Notes under the pieces: generated by a model
The model's database searches: none
Told to the model about the DNA's origin: nothing
The model's input: the letters and a program-made list of their open reading frames with translations, nothing else
From: Tumebacillus_A lipolyticus
Lineage (GTDB): Bacteria > Bacillota > Bacilli > Tumebacillales > Tumebacillaceae
Length of the DNA: 64,000 bases
Direction: 5' to 3'
Assembly: GCF_042682745.1 (NCBI RefSeq)
Contig: NZ_JBHUIO010000005.1
Coordinates: 620,001 to 684,000, forward strand
Shown: positions 42,110-54,900 of the stretch, piece after piece
Layout of the letters: every line of letters begins with the position of its first letter
Position numbering within the stretch: the stretch's first letter is position 1
Position numbers and translations under genes: made by a program

Positions 42110-42946
42110 TCAGTCTTCTTGCGCTGCTAAATGCCGCTCGTTGATCGGATCGAGATAGAGGTTCAGACGATCGGCGAGCACTTGGACGTTTGGCGCTTCG
42201 AGCATGCTGTTGTGATCGCCCGGAATCTCGTGCACATCCGCCCCGCCTTCGATCAGGTCGAGCCAGTACGGCGTTGCATCTGGCAGCGATGGCGACTTCT
42301 CCGCTGCCATGAACATCGCGATCGTGCCGGAGCCTGGGGTCGGGCGGTAGCGGTCGAACGCAGTCTTGGTCTTCTTGAAGACGTTCAGCATGCGAGCAAA
42401 CTTCGGCAGGGTCAGGTCGGGTGGCACGATCTCCGCCACCTTGCCGTGCTGGAGCAATGCGCCCAAGCACTCTTCCAAGCTCAGCTGCGCCAGCGCTTCC
42501 AGCATCGCTTCTGTCTGCTCGTCCACATGCGGCAACATCATCTTCGCAAACTCGATCGCAAACAGTTTGTCCGGCAGCTCCTGCTCGCCCGCTTCTGCGT
42601 TTGGCACGTTGGTGTCCATGATGGCGACAAATACTGCCTCTTCGCCCTGCTGTTGCAGGAGCTTGGCGATCTCAAAGGAGATCGCGCCGCCGACGCACCA
42701 CCCTCCGAGCACGTACGGACCTTCCGGCTGAATCTTCTTGATCTCTTGCAAGTAATGTTCTGCCATCGCACCGATCTCCGCGTGCGGTTCGCTCTCATCT
42801 TCCAGACCGGGCGCTTGGATGCCGTAGAACGGCTGGTCGGCGCCCAGCGTGCGCGCGAGTTCCATGTACTGCAGGATGCCGCCCGTGCCCGCGTGGATGC
42901 AGAAGAACGGCAACCGTGTACCATGCGGTTGCATGGTGATGATCGG
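42110..42946 (-). other. Thioesterase domain with Cys nucleophile
   Basis: The alpha/beta-hydrolase release domain of the NRPS. The nucleophile elbow reads GGWCVGG (near residue 4912), where type I thioesterases normally have G-x-S-x-G. The catalytic His lies in EIPGDHNSML near the C-terminus. Cys-type thioesterases are known, for example in obafluorin synthesis. Confidence 0.85.
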
Positions 42947-45900
42947 CGATTTCGGCTCGTTCGATTCTTCGCTGATCACAGCGGACAGATGTTCGATCGT
43001 GCCGCCTTGGAAGAGCACCGAGACCGGGAGATCGCGACCGAAGCGCTTTTCCACCTCTGCCATCAGCTTGACTGCCAGCAGCGAATGACCGCCCAAATCG
43101 AAGAAGTTGTCCTTCACGCCGATCGGGCTGGTGTTGAGCAGATCTTCCCACAGGCGCACCAGCGCCATCTCCGTCGAGTTGCGCGGCGGCAGGAACGGCG
43201 TCTCCCGCTCTGATGCGAAGCTCTCCGGCGCAGGCAGCGCCTTGCGATCGATCTTGCCGTTTGGCGTCAGCGGCATCGCTTCGAGCTGGACGAAGGCGGA
43301 CGGCATCATGTAATCGGGCAGTTGCGCTTTGATCGCACTGCGCAATTCGCCGATCAGCAGCGCAGATTGATCCGCTTCGGGCACGAGGTAGGCGATCAGG
43401 CGGTTGCCGCCGTCGCGATCCTGTGCGGCGATAACCAGCGCTTCTTTGACGCCCGGATGCTTGGCGATCACCGTTTCGATCTCGCCGAGCTCGATGCGGA
43501 AGCCGCGCACCTTCACTTGGAAGTCGTTGCGCCCGAGGAACTCGATCTGCCCATCCTGCAGGTAGCGTGCGCGGTCGCCCGTCTTGTAGACGCGCTGCCC
43601 CGGCTGGAACGGATGTGGGAGGAAGCTGGCTGCTGTCAAATCATCGCGGTTGCGATATCCGCGCGCCAAGCTGATCCCACCGATGTACATCTCGCCAGGG
43701 ACGCCGATCGGCACAGGTTGCATCTGTTTATCCAACAGATAGACCTCCGCATTCGGCACCGGTCGGCCGATCGTCGGCAGCTGCGGTGCCCCCTCCGCAA
43801 ACGGTGCAACCGGAGCGGATGTGGTGCAGACGGTCGCTTCTGACGGGCCGTACAGGTTGTACAGCGCGAACGGCAGACCGGGCGCCGGGTAGTGACGCAA
43901 GCGATCGCCGGCTGAGAACAGATATTGCAAGCGAGCTTCCTGCGGCCAGTCGACAGACAGAATGCCCTCGGCGAGCGGCGTCGGCAGGAAGCAGTGCGTG
44001 ATCTGGCGCTCCAGCAGGAAGTCGCGCAGTCGCTCCGGCAACAGGCGGGTGTCCTCGTCTGGGATGTGCAGGCATCCCCCGCTGGTCAAACAGGTCCAGA
44101 TCTCGAAGATCGTCGCGTCAAACGCCACGCCCGCCAGATAGGTGAACCGGGAATCGGGCTGCACATCATACTGCGGATGGTACCAGCTGACCAAGTTGCG
44201 CAGATTGCGGTGCTCCGTCTGCACGCCTTTCGGAAGTCCGGTCGAACCGGACGTGTAGATGATGTACGCCAAGTTTGTCGGGCTGGCGGTGTTCGCCAAG
44301 TTTTCGTCGCTCTCTGCCGCCAGCAGCTCCTCCGCTTCGTCGAGTAGGAGTGATGGCAAGCTATGCTCTGGCAGCTTGTCCAGCGTGCGATCGTGTGCCA
44401 AGAGCACGACCGCGTCGGAGTTGTCGAGCATGTAGCGGATACGATCGCCCGGGTAGCTCGGATCGATCGGCACGTACGCGCCGCCCGCTTTGAGGACGCC
44501 GAGCAGGGCGACCAGATTTTCGATCGAGCGCTCCATGCAGACCCCGACCGTCAGCTCTGGGCCGACGCCGAGCTTTTGCAGGCGATGCGCCAAGCGGTTG
44601 GCGCGGCGGTTCAGTTCGCCATACGTGATTCTGTTGCCTTCCGCATCTTGGACAGCCACCGCCTCTGGCGTTTGCGCCGCATGCTGTTCGACCAGCTGAT
44701 GGGTGAGCAGCTCCTGCGGGAAGTCGCGGTAGGTCGCCGCCCACTCTCCGAGCAAGGTCGCCCGTTCCGCTGCCGGCAAGATCGGCAGCAGTCCGATCTC
44801 AGCGTCTGGATCGGTGGCGATTCCGGCGAGCAGCACTTGGAAGTGCTCGATCATGCGCGTGATCGTCGCGCTGTCGAACAGGTCGGTGTTGTATTCAAAC
44901 TCGCCGACCATCCCCGCTTCCGTCTCGGTCATCTGCAAGGTCAGGTCAAACTTGGCAGCGTCCGACTCCACCTGGTACGGCTCCAGCTGCATGCCGGCCG
45001 CTTTCAGCTCGGTGAGTCTGACGTTTTGCAGCACGAACATCACTTGGAACAGCGGGTTGCTCCGGCTCAGGTCGCGCTCCAGATCCAGCTCTTCGATCAG
45101 CTGCTCCAGCGGCAGGTCTTGGTGCGCATAAGCGCCCAGGGTCACGCCGCGCACCCGCTTCAGCAGATCGCGGAAGCTCGGGTTGCCCGACAGGTCGGTG
45201 CGCAGGGCCAGCGTGTTGATGAAGAAGCCGATCAGCCCTTCGATCTCCTCGCGGTTGCGACCTGCGATCGGCGATCCGACGATGATGTCCTCCTGCTCGG
45301 CATAGCGATGGAGCAAGGTGTTGAAGGCGGCCAACAGCGTCATGAACAGGGTGGCGCCCTCCTTGCGGCTCAGTTCGAGCAGGTCTTGACTCAGCGCTTG
45401 TGGCACGTAAAACTTCTGCGTCGAGCCGCGGTTGCTCTGCATCGCGGGACGCGGTCGATCGGTCGGCAATTGCAAGGTTGGCAGATCGCCGCCGAGCTGT
45501 TGCTTCCAGTAGCTCAGCTGCTTGTCCAGCACGTCGCCTTGCAACCAGCTCCGCTGCCATGCGGCAAAGTCTGCATATTGGATCGGCAGTGGAAGCAGCT
45601 CTGGTTCAACGCCTTCGCTGTAGGCGGCATACAGCGTGAGCAGCTCGCGGATCAGCACGTCGGTCGACCAGCCGTCGGCGACGATGTGGTGCATGTTGAG
45701 CAGCAGCAGGTGCTCCTCTTGCCCGATGCGCAGCAGCGAGGTGCGGATCAGCGGGCCTTCGGACAGGTCGAACGGCTGTGTCGCTTCTGCCACCGCCAAG
45801 CGGTGCGCTTCTGCTGTCCGCTCCTGCGCCGACAAGTGTTGCAAGTCGATGATCGACAACGGCAGCTCAAGTTCGGCGCGAATCATTTGATACGGCTGAC

Positions 45901-48900
45901 CGTCCGTTTGGCTGAACGTAGTGCGCAGCGCTTCATGACGGCTGACGATGCTCTGGAAGCAGCGCTTCAGCACGTCTGCGTCCAATCGGCCACAGATTCG
46001 CTGGGCGGAGAACATGTTGTAGGCGTGGTTGTTCGCCTGCAGCTGATCCATGAACCACAGCCGCTGTTGCGCAAACGAGACGGGCGCTTTTTCTGCGCTC
46101 ACATCGGTGGTCGCGCTCTCCCCAGCAGCTTCCTCTTCGCTTGCCTGAGCGCAGTTTTCCACGCGCTCTCGGGCGACGGGAACGATCGGTGGCGCTTCGA
46201 TTCCGATCGGCTGCGCTTGCAGTTCCACGATGCGCTCTGCCAGCATGTCGACAGTCGGCGTGTGGAACAGCGCTTGCAGCGGCACTTCCACGCCGAACGC
46301 GCTTCGCAGACGGGAGATCAGCTGTGTCGCCAACAGCGAGTGGCCACCCAGTTCAAAGAAGCTGTCGCGAATCCCGACCTGCTCCCGCCCGAGCACTTCT
46401 GCAAACATCGCGCTCAGGCGCGCTTCCATCGCCGAGCGCGGTGCCGCATGCGCTTCGGTCAGCTCAGCTGACAGGTCGGGAGCTGGGAGGCTGCGACGAT
46501 CCACTTTTCCGTTCGGCGAGAGCGGCAACGCCTCCATCAGCGAGTAGACGGCAGGCACCATGAACTCCGGGAGCTTCGCCTGCAGGTATTCGCGCAGTTC
46601 CCGCGCTTCCAAGTGCGCGCCCGGTTCAGGCTGCACGTAGGCGACGAGCGCTTTCGTCTTCAGCACGTCGTCGCGGGCGATGACGGCGGCGATGTTCACG
46701 CTCGGATGCTGGCGGAGCACCGCTTCCACTTCGCCCAGTTCGACGCGGAAGCCGCGAATCTTCACTTGGTTGTCCACCCGCCCGAGGTACTCGATGCTGC
46801 CATCTTCCAGATAGCGCACCGAGTCTCCACTTCTGTAGAGGCGGGGCGCTGTTGCCGCTTCGGCGGACAGCGGGTTTTGGATAAATCGTTCTGCCGTCAG
46901 CTCCGGACGGCCGTAGTATCCGTCGGCCAGCACCACCCCGCCGATGAACAGCTCGCCTGGCACGCCGATCGGCACCGGCTGATGTGCCCTGTCCAAAATG
47001 TAGAGCTTGGTGTTGGCGATCGGTCGGCCGATCGGCGGCAGGGCCGGCCATGCGGACGGATCGCCAGTCAGCGTGTGGAACGTGACGACATGGCTTTCGG
47101 TCGGGCCGTACTGATTGCTAAGCGTGACGCCGTCCATCCGCTGGAACCAGCTCACGATGTGCCGCGTGATCTGCAGCTGCTCGCCTGCCGTCATGATCTG
47201 GCGCAGGCGGGTTGGAACGATCTCCTCCTGTGCACCGATCTCCGCCAGATGGTGCAGGGCGACAAACGGCAGGAAGGCGCGCTCGACCGCTTGCTCGACC
47301 AGAAAGCGCAGCAGGGCCAGCGAGTTGCGCCGAACCTCATCTGACGCGATCACCAGCGTGCCGCCGCTGCTGAGCGTGCTGAAGATCTCATGGAACGACG
47401 CATCAAAATTGATCGAGGCGAACTGCATCGTCCGCGCTGGTTCGAACTCCCACTCGGCCAGCTGCCAAGCGATCAGGTTAGTCATCGGGGCGTGTGCCAT
47501 CGCCACACCTTTCGGCCGTCCTGTGGAGCCGGAGGTGAACAGAATGAAACAGAGGTCGACCGGACGAACAGCGCTCGTCGGGTTGGCGGTGTGGGCATCG
47601 TCGATGGCGAGCGTCACGTTTTCCGCCTGCCTCGACTCTGCCGCCTTTGACAGATCGGATGCGCTGGTAAGCCTGCCTTTTTCGTCGAGCGCCACGATCG
47701 CCGCGCCATGCGCTGGCAAGATATCGACCAGATGCGGGCGCGTCACCAGCACAGCCAAGTCGGTGTCCTCCAGCATGAACGCCAGGCGATCTGCCGGATA
47801 GGTCGGGTCGAGCGCGACGTAGACGCCGCCCGCTTTGAGAATCGCCAACATGCCGACGACCGTCGCCAGCGAGCGATCGGTGCAGAGCCCGACCGGCGTG
47901 TTCGGGGCGACGCCGAGCGCTTGCAGTCGATGTGCCGCGATGTTGGCCCGTTCGTTCAGCTCGCGGTAGGTCAGCTGCTCCTCGCCGCAGATGACCGCGA
48001 TTTCATCAGGCGTGAGCGCCGCTTGGCGCTCCACCGGCTTGTGGACGCACAGCTCTCCGTCTGCGAAGGTAACGTCTGTGTCGTTCCACGCTTTCAACAG
48101 CTGTTCCGACTCCGCCGCTGTCAAAAGCGGCAGTTGCACCAGCTTCGCCGTCGGATCTTCGGCGATCCCTTGCAGCAAGCTGGTGAAGTGGTTGAGGAGT
48201 CGCCCGATCGTCGAGGCGTTAAACAGGTCGGTGTTGTATTCGAGCAAACCTTGCAAGCCGTGCTCCATCTCGGTCATCGAGAGCAACAGGTCAAACTTGG
48301 CCGTCGCCGTGTCGCTGATCGCAAGCGGCGTCAAGGTCAGGTCGGTCGCTTCCATGCGCTCCATCGGCGCGTTTTGCAGCACGAACATCACCTGGAACAG
48401 CGGCGAATGGCTCAGCGAGCGCTCCGGTTGCAGCTCTTCGACCACCTTTTCAAACGGCAGATCCTGATGAGCATACGCTTGCAGCGCCGTCTCCCGCGTT
48501 TGCTGCAGCAGTTCGCGCCAGCTCATCTCCGGGGACAGCTGAGCGCGCATGACCAGCGTGTTGACGAAGAAGCCGATCAAGCTTTCGATCTCCAAGCGAG
48601 TGCGGTTGGCGATCGGCGTGCCGACCAAGATGTCCTCCTGCCCCGAATAGCGATAGAGCAGCGTTTGGAAAGTGCTGAGCAACGTCATGAACAGGGTGGC
48701 ACCTTCCGCTTGGCTGATTCGGTTGAGGGCGGCTGTCAGCTCAGCCGACAGAACGAAGCGCTCGCTGGCACCGCGATAGGTCTGCACCGCCGGGCGCGGA
48801 CGGTCGGTCGGCAGTTGCAGGACGGGCGGGTTGTTGCCGAGCTGCTGTCTCCAGTACGCCAGTTGCTCCTCAAGCGCCGCTCCCTGCATCCAATCGCGCT

Positions 48901-51900
48901 GCCACAGCGCATAGTCTGCAAATTGCACCGCGAGTTCCGGCCATGCGGGCGCTGTTCTGTCGTCCTGTAAACTCGCTTCGTAGCCGGTGATCAACTCGCC
49001 GATCAGGATGCCCATCGACCAGCCGTCGGAGATGATGTGATGCATGGTCAGCAACAGCACATGCTCCGCATCCGCAAGTTGGAGCAAGGTCAATCGGAGC
49101 AGCGGGCCTGTCGCCAGATCGAACGGCGTTTGCGCTTCTTCCTTCGCCAGTCGCACCGTCTCCCGTTCCTGCTCGTCCGTTTGCATGCCGCGCAGGTCGA
49201 TCACAGTCAGCTGTAGATTCAGCTGCGGCGCGATCGCCTGCACCGGTTTGTCATCGACGACGCGGAAGGCGGTGCGCAGCGCTTCGTGGCGGGCGACCAC
49301 AGCGTTTACGCTCGCTTCCAGCGCGGCGAGGTGCAATCGTCCGCTCAGGCGCACAGCGTCGCTGATGTTGTAGACGCTGCTCTCCGGCTGGAACTGGTCG
49401 AGGAACCAGAGCCGCTCCTGCGAGAACGAGAGCGGCATGCTTTGCGCCTGTTCCTCCGTCCGTGCAACGGGGAGGAGCGGCGGCAGTTGCATACCAGATT
49501 GCTGCTCGGCAGCGATGTGTTCAGCCAATCCTGCAACGCTCGGCGCTTCGAAGAAAGTTCGCAGCTGCAGTTGCACCTGACAGGCGGTGGCGATGCGCGA
49601 GACCGCTTGAGTCGCCAGCAGCGAATGGCCGCCCAGTTCAAAAAAGTTGTCGTGCACGCCTACTCGCTCGATCTGGAGGACGTCCGCCAAGATCGCCGAC
49701 ACTCGCTTCTCCAACTCGGTGCGCGGCGCCACATAGGGGCGATCCAGCTCACTGCGCTTCAGCTCGGGCTCCGGCAAGGCCTGACGGTCGATTTTGCCGT
49801 TTGCGGTGATCGGAAACGCATCAAGCACCACAAAGGCGGATGGTACCATGTAAGGCGGCAGTTTGCTTTTCACATGGCTGCGCAACTGGGCGATCCATCT
49901 CGCCTCCTGCTTGCTCTGCAGCGGTTCGTTGGCGTAGGCGTTCCACGGTTGACGCTCCGCGCCGACGCCCACGTGCAGGGCGGAGAGCGGGATCAGTTCC
50001 GCTTCTCCCCAGCAGGTCAGGCTCGCAGTTGAATGCTCCCTCACCTCAGCGCTCACATCGCCTGTGCATGCTTGCGGCAGTCGGGTGAACAGCACATTGT
50101 AACTGCCGTCCACTGCACCGCGCTGCCAATCGATGCGAACCGCATACGGAAGTTCTTCCTCCAGCGTGAAAAACGCCTCTGGGTGCAACGCCATCTGCCC
50201 GTCAACCGCTGTGAGCGCGTGCGTTTCCATCAACTCCGCTTGCTGGGCGCGGAAAGCTCCCACCGTCTCCGGCCCCTCTGACCGCTTCAGCCATTCGAGC
50301 GCCTGCACGTGCGCAGTCAAGCGTTCGTTCAGAATGCCTTGCAACAGCAGCGCTTGCGGCGCTTGTTCCACCAGATATTCGCGGACATCAGTGACCGAAC
50401 GGTCAGCTTCCTGCCACCTGATGCTGTGAACCACCTTTTCTTCCTGCGATTGCGCGGCGACCGCGACAGGCGCTGTCGATCCAGTTGGCTGATCCGCTTC
50501 GCTTGCCGATGCTGTCGGCGACACAGCGCTTTGTTCGGCGCGGATCGACTTGGCAGGGAACAGATCGGAACTGTTTTCACTCTCCCCCACCGTCAGCACC
50601 ACATCGTAGCGATACCCGGTGAGCTCATTGTCTTCATACCCGCGCTTCAGCTGCACCTCAACACCGGTGATCTGCGGCCATTCGACCATCAGCGCTTCAA
50701 AAAACGCCGGGTCGAGCGTCAGTTCCTTCTCCTGGACGAGGCTCGCCTCCCACTTCTGCACCAGCTCTTTTTTGCTCATGCTGTCTGGAGCTTGATGCAG
50801 TTGCACCGCCGCGTGGAAAACTTCCAACAGCGCATACTGGCGCACATCGCCGAGGAAGAGGTGTCCGCCTGGCTTCAGCACGCGCAACGCTTCTTCGATC
50901 ACCTGCAGCAGGTAGTCGACGCTGGGGAAATATTGCAGCACTGAGTTGATCACCACCGTGTCAAACGCTGCCGTCTCCATCAGTTCCACGCTTTCGGCCG
51001 CCTTGCCGTGCACAAGCTCCACGGTGTTTGCTAGGCCAAGGCGCGGCAGGTGCGCTTCGATCATCGCCAGCGCTTTTTGCGAGAGGTCGATGCCCACATA
51101 CTGTTCGCAGTCGGGAGCGATCCGGTAGAGCAGCATGCCGGTGCCACAGCCGATCTCCAGCACGCGCTGTGGCTTCAGATCTTGAATGCGCTCGACCGTC
51201 CGCTCCACCCAGATGCGCATCTCGTCCGCCGGAATCATCTCGCCATCGAACGTGCTGTTCCAGCCTGCGATGTGCAGGGTCGGGTCGTCTGTCAACAGCG
51301 GCTGGCTGTACGTTTCGTCAAACACCAGCTCCCACTGCTCCAGGCGCTCCTGCTTTTGCTCTTCCTCCTGCTCCACAGACACTTCTCGCGCTTCCTGCTG
51401 CACCACGTAGGCGACCAACTGCTTGTCGCCGCGCGCATCGGGGCGCGCCAACACCACCGACTCCAAGACGCTCTGATGCTGGTCGAGCACCGCTTCGATC
51501 TCACCGAGCTCGATGCGGAACCCGCGGACTTTGACCTGATTGTCCACGCGGCCGATAAACTCGATGTTGCCATCCGCCATGTAGCGACCTTGGTCGCCAG
51601 TGCGGTAGAGGCGCAGTCCGGTGCGCGGGTGGGTGATGAAGCTGGCGTTCGTCTTCTCTTCATCGCGCCAGTATCCGAGCGCCAAGCCGATGCCCCCGAT
51701 GTACAGATCTCCCGCCACGCCGATCGGGCAGGGTTCGAACGCATCGTTCAAGATGTAAAACTGCTGGTTTTTCATCGGTCGGCCATAAGGAATGCTCTTC
51801 CACGCCGGATCGATCTCGCGGATCGGGTACAGGATCGACCAGATCGACGCTTCTGTCGCTCCGCCCAAGCTGTACGTTTCGATGCTCGGCACCAACTGCT

Positions 51901-54900
51901 TCAGGTGAACGGGCAGCGTCAGCGGAATCCAGTCGCCGCTCATCATCACCAGCCTGAGCGATTGCGACAGCGACTTGCCGGTCTCGCGCACATGTTCGAC
52001 CAGTATTTTGGCCAGCGCGGGCGCAGAGTTCCAGATCGTGATGCGCTCCTGTTCCACCAATTCCGTCCAGTAGGCAGGATCGCCCTGCTTGCTCGTGTCG
52101 GGGATCACCACCGTGCCGCCGACAGCCAGCGTCCCGAACAGGTCGTACACAGACAGGTCGAAGCTGAGCGACGAAAGCGCCAACACGCGATCTTCCTCCG
52201 TGACCCCGAAGCGCTCGTTGATGTCGAGACAGGTGTTCACCGCCCCTTGATGGTCGATGACGACGCCCTTTGGCAGCCCGGTGGAGCCGGACGTGAAGAT
52301 CACGTAGGCGATGTCGCGCTTGCCCTGAACGGTCGTGAGCGGCGTGTCGGCATAGCTCGCCATCTGGTCGCCATCCACCGCCAAGCGCTGCACATGATCG
52401 GGCCATGCCAACCGCTCGTCCACCCAGGACTGGTTGAGCACCACTTCCACTTCTCCCTGCTTCAGCAGGTGCCAGATGCGGTCTTGCGGCAGCGTCGGGT
52501 CGATCGGCAGATAGGCGGCGCCTGCCCGCAGGATGCCGAGTACGGCGACCACCTGCTCCCACCCTTTCTCCATCGCGACCGCGACGAGGCGGTTCGGCTG
52601 TGCGCCGAGGTCGCGCAACAGATGCGCCACTCGGTTGGCGCGACGATCCAGCTCCGCATAGCTCATCGTCCCTGCCACCGAGACGATCGCGGTGCGCTCC
52701 GGCGTCTTCGCCGCCTGCTTGTCGAACAGCGTGTGCAACAGCTCGTCCGACACCTCTCCATCCGTATCGTTCCAGAGCGCCATCCGCTCCTGCTCTAACT
52801 GGGTCAGCATCGGCAGTTCGGCGATCTTCTGCGCCGGATTGTCCACGATGCTCTCCAGCAAGGTCAGGTAATGCCCGCTCATCCGCTCAATCGTCGTTGC
52901 TTCAAACAGATCCGAATTGTATTCAAAACGCCCGACGAAGCCGTCCGCTTCCTCGACGATGTACAGCGTCAGGTCGAACTTGGAGGTGTTGTTGAGGAAG
53001 AGCGTGAAGTCAACGTTCGCATCGTTGTCTGCCTCCACCGCATGCAGTTCCAGACCTGGCAAGGCCAGTGCGTCCATCGGCGCATTTTGCAACACGAACA
53101 CCACTTGGAACAGCGGGTTGTAGCTGAGGCTCCGCTCCGGCTGGATCTCCTCCACCAAGCGCTCAAACGGCAGGTCTTGATGCGCATACGCATCGAGCGT
53201 CACCTGGCTGACGCGATTCAGCAGTTCGGCAAATGTCGGATTGCCCGACAGATCGTTGCGGTGCACCAGCGAGTTGACAAAAAATCCGATCAGATGCTCG
53301 ATCTCGCTCCGATTGCGGTTGGCGATCGGCGAGCCGACCAGCAGATCTTCCTGACCCGTGTAGCGGTAGAGCAGCGTGTTGAACGCCGCCAACAGCGTCA
53401 TGTAGAACGTCACACCCTGCTGCTTGCTATAAGCGGCGAGCGAATCGGTGACAGCTGGTGGCAGTTTGAACTTCAGCGTGGCTCCCTCGAACGTCTGCAC
53501 CGCTGGGCGCGGACGGTCGGTCGGCAGTTGCAGCATCGGCAGATCGCCGCCCAACTGCCGTTTCCAATAGCCGAGCTGCTGGTCGAGCACCTCGCCTTGC
53601 AACCAGTCGCGCTGCCACTGGGCAAAATCGGCATACTGGATCGAAAGCGGCTGAAGTGGCGAAGGTTGCTCTTGGACAAAAGCGGTGTAGAGCGCAGAAA
53701 ACTCCTGGATCAGCACGCCCATCGACCAGCCGTCTGCCGCGATGTGATGGATCGTGACGAGCAGAATGTGCTCCTCCTCAGTCAGCTGCAACAGCTTGGC
53801 ACGCACCAGCGACCCTTTTTCCAGATCGAACGGTGCGCCCGCCTCTTCCAGCACCAGACGCATCGCCTGCGCCTCGCGATCCGCCTCTGGGATGTCACGC
53901 AGATCTGCAAACGGCAACAGCAAGACCGATTCCGGCGCGATCACCTGCACCGGCTCGCCGTCGACGAGCGCAAACGAAGTGCGCAATACCTCATGGCGGT
54001 TGACGATCTCCTGCAGTGCCTGCCGAAGCGCCGCCACCTGCAAAGTGCCGCGCAGCCGCACACCCATCGGGATGTTGTACAGACTGCTGCCCGGCTCAAA
54101 GCGATCGATAAACCACAGCCGCTGCTGGGCGAACGATAACGGCAGCTTGCCTGCTCTCGGCATCGGCCGAATCTGTGCGGTCTCGCCTTGCCCAGCAGAT
54201 GCTTCCCTCACTTGCCGCTCGATCTGCTGCGCCAACTTTTCCACCGTCGACGCTTCCGCAAACAGCAGACGCAACGGCAGTTCCACGCCAAACCCGTTGC
54301 GGATGCGCGACATCAACTGCGTTGCGAGCAGCGAATGGCCGCCAAGATCGAAAAAGCTGTCCTGCACGCCGACTTCTGCTACGCCGAGCACTTCGCTGAA
54401 CATGCTTGCCACCCGCTGTTCCGTCTCGGTGCGCGGTGCAACAAAAACGTTGTCCACCTCGCGCGTTCCGTCCGGCTTCGGCAGAGCGCGCAGATCGACT
54501 TTGCCGTTGTGCGTCAGCGGCAGTGCTCCCATCTCGACAAAAAAGGTCGGGATCATGTAGCTCGGCAGCTTGCTCACGAGCGCCGCTCGCATGTCGGCAA
54601 CCGACAGGACTCGCTCCGGCTTGGCGACCACATAGGCGACCAGCACCTGCCCGTCTCCCGTGTCGCCGCGCGCCACCACGACCGCTTCCTGCACCTCAGC
54701 TTGTGCAGCCAACGCCGCTTCGATCTCGCCCGGCTCGATCCGATAGCCGCGCACCTTCACCTGATGGTCGATGCGCCCGCGATATTCAAGAGTTCCGTCC
54801 GCGCGATACCGCGCCAGGTCGCCCGTCTTGTACAGGCGGTCTGCCACGCCGTCCCCCGCATGCTCCTCGTTGGCAAACGGGTTCGCCAGAAAGCGCTCCG

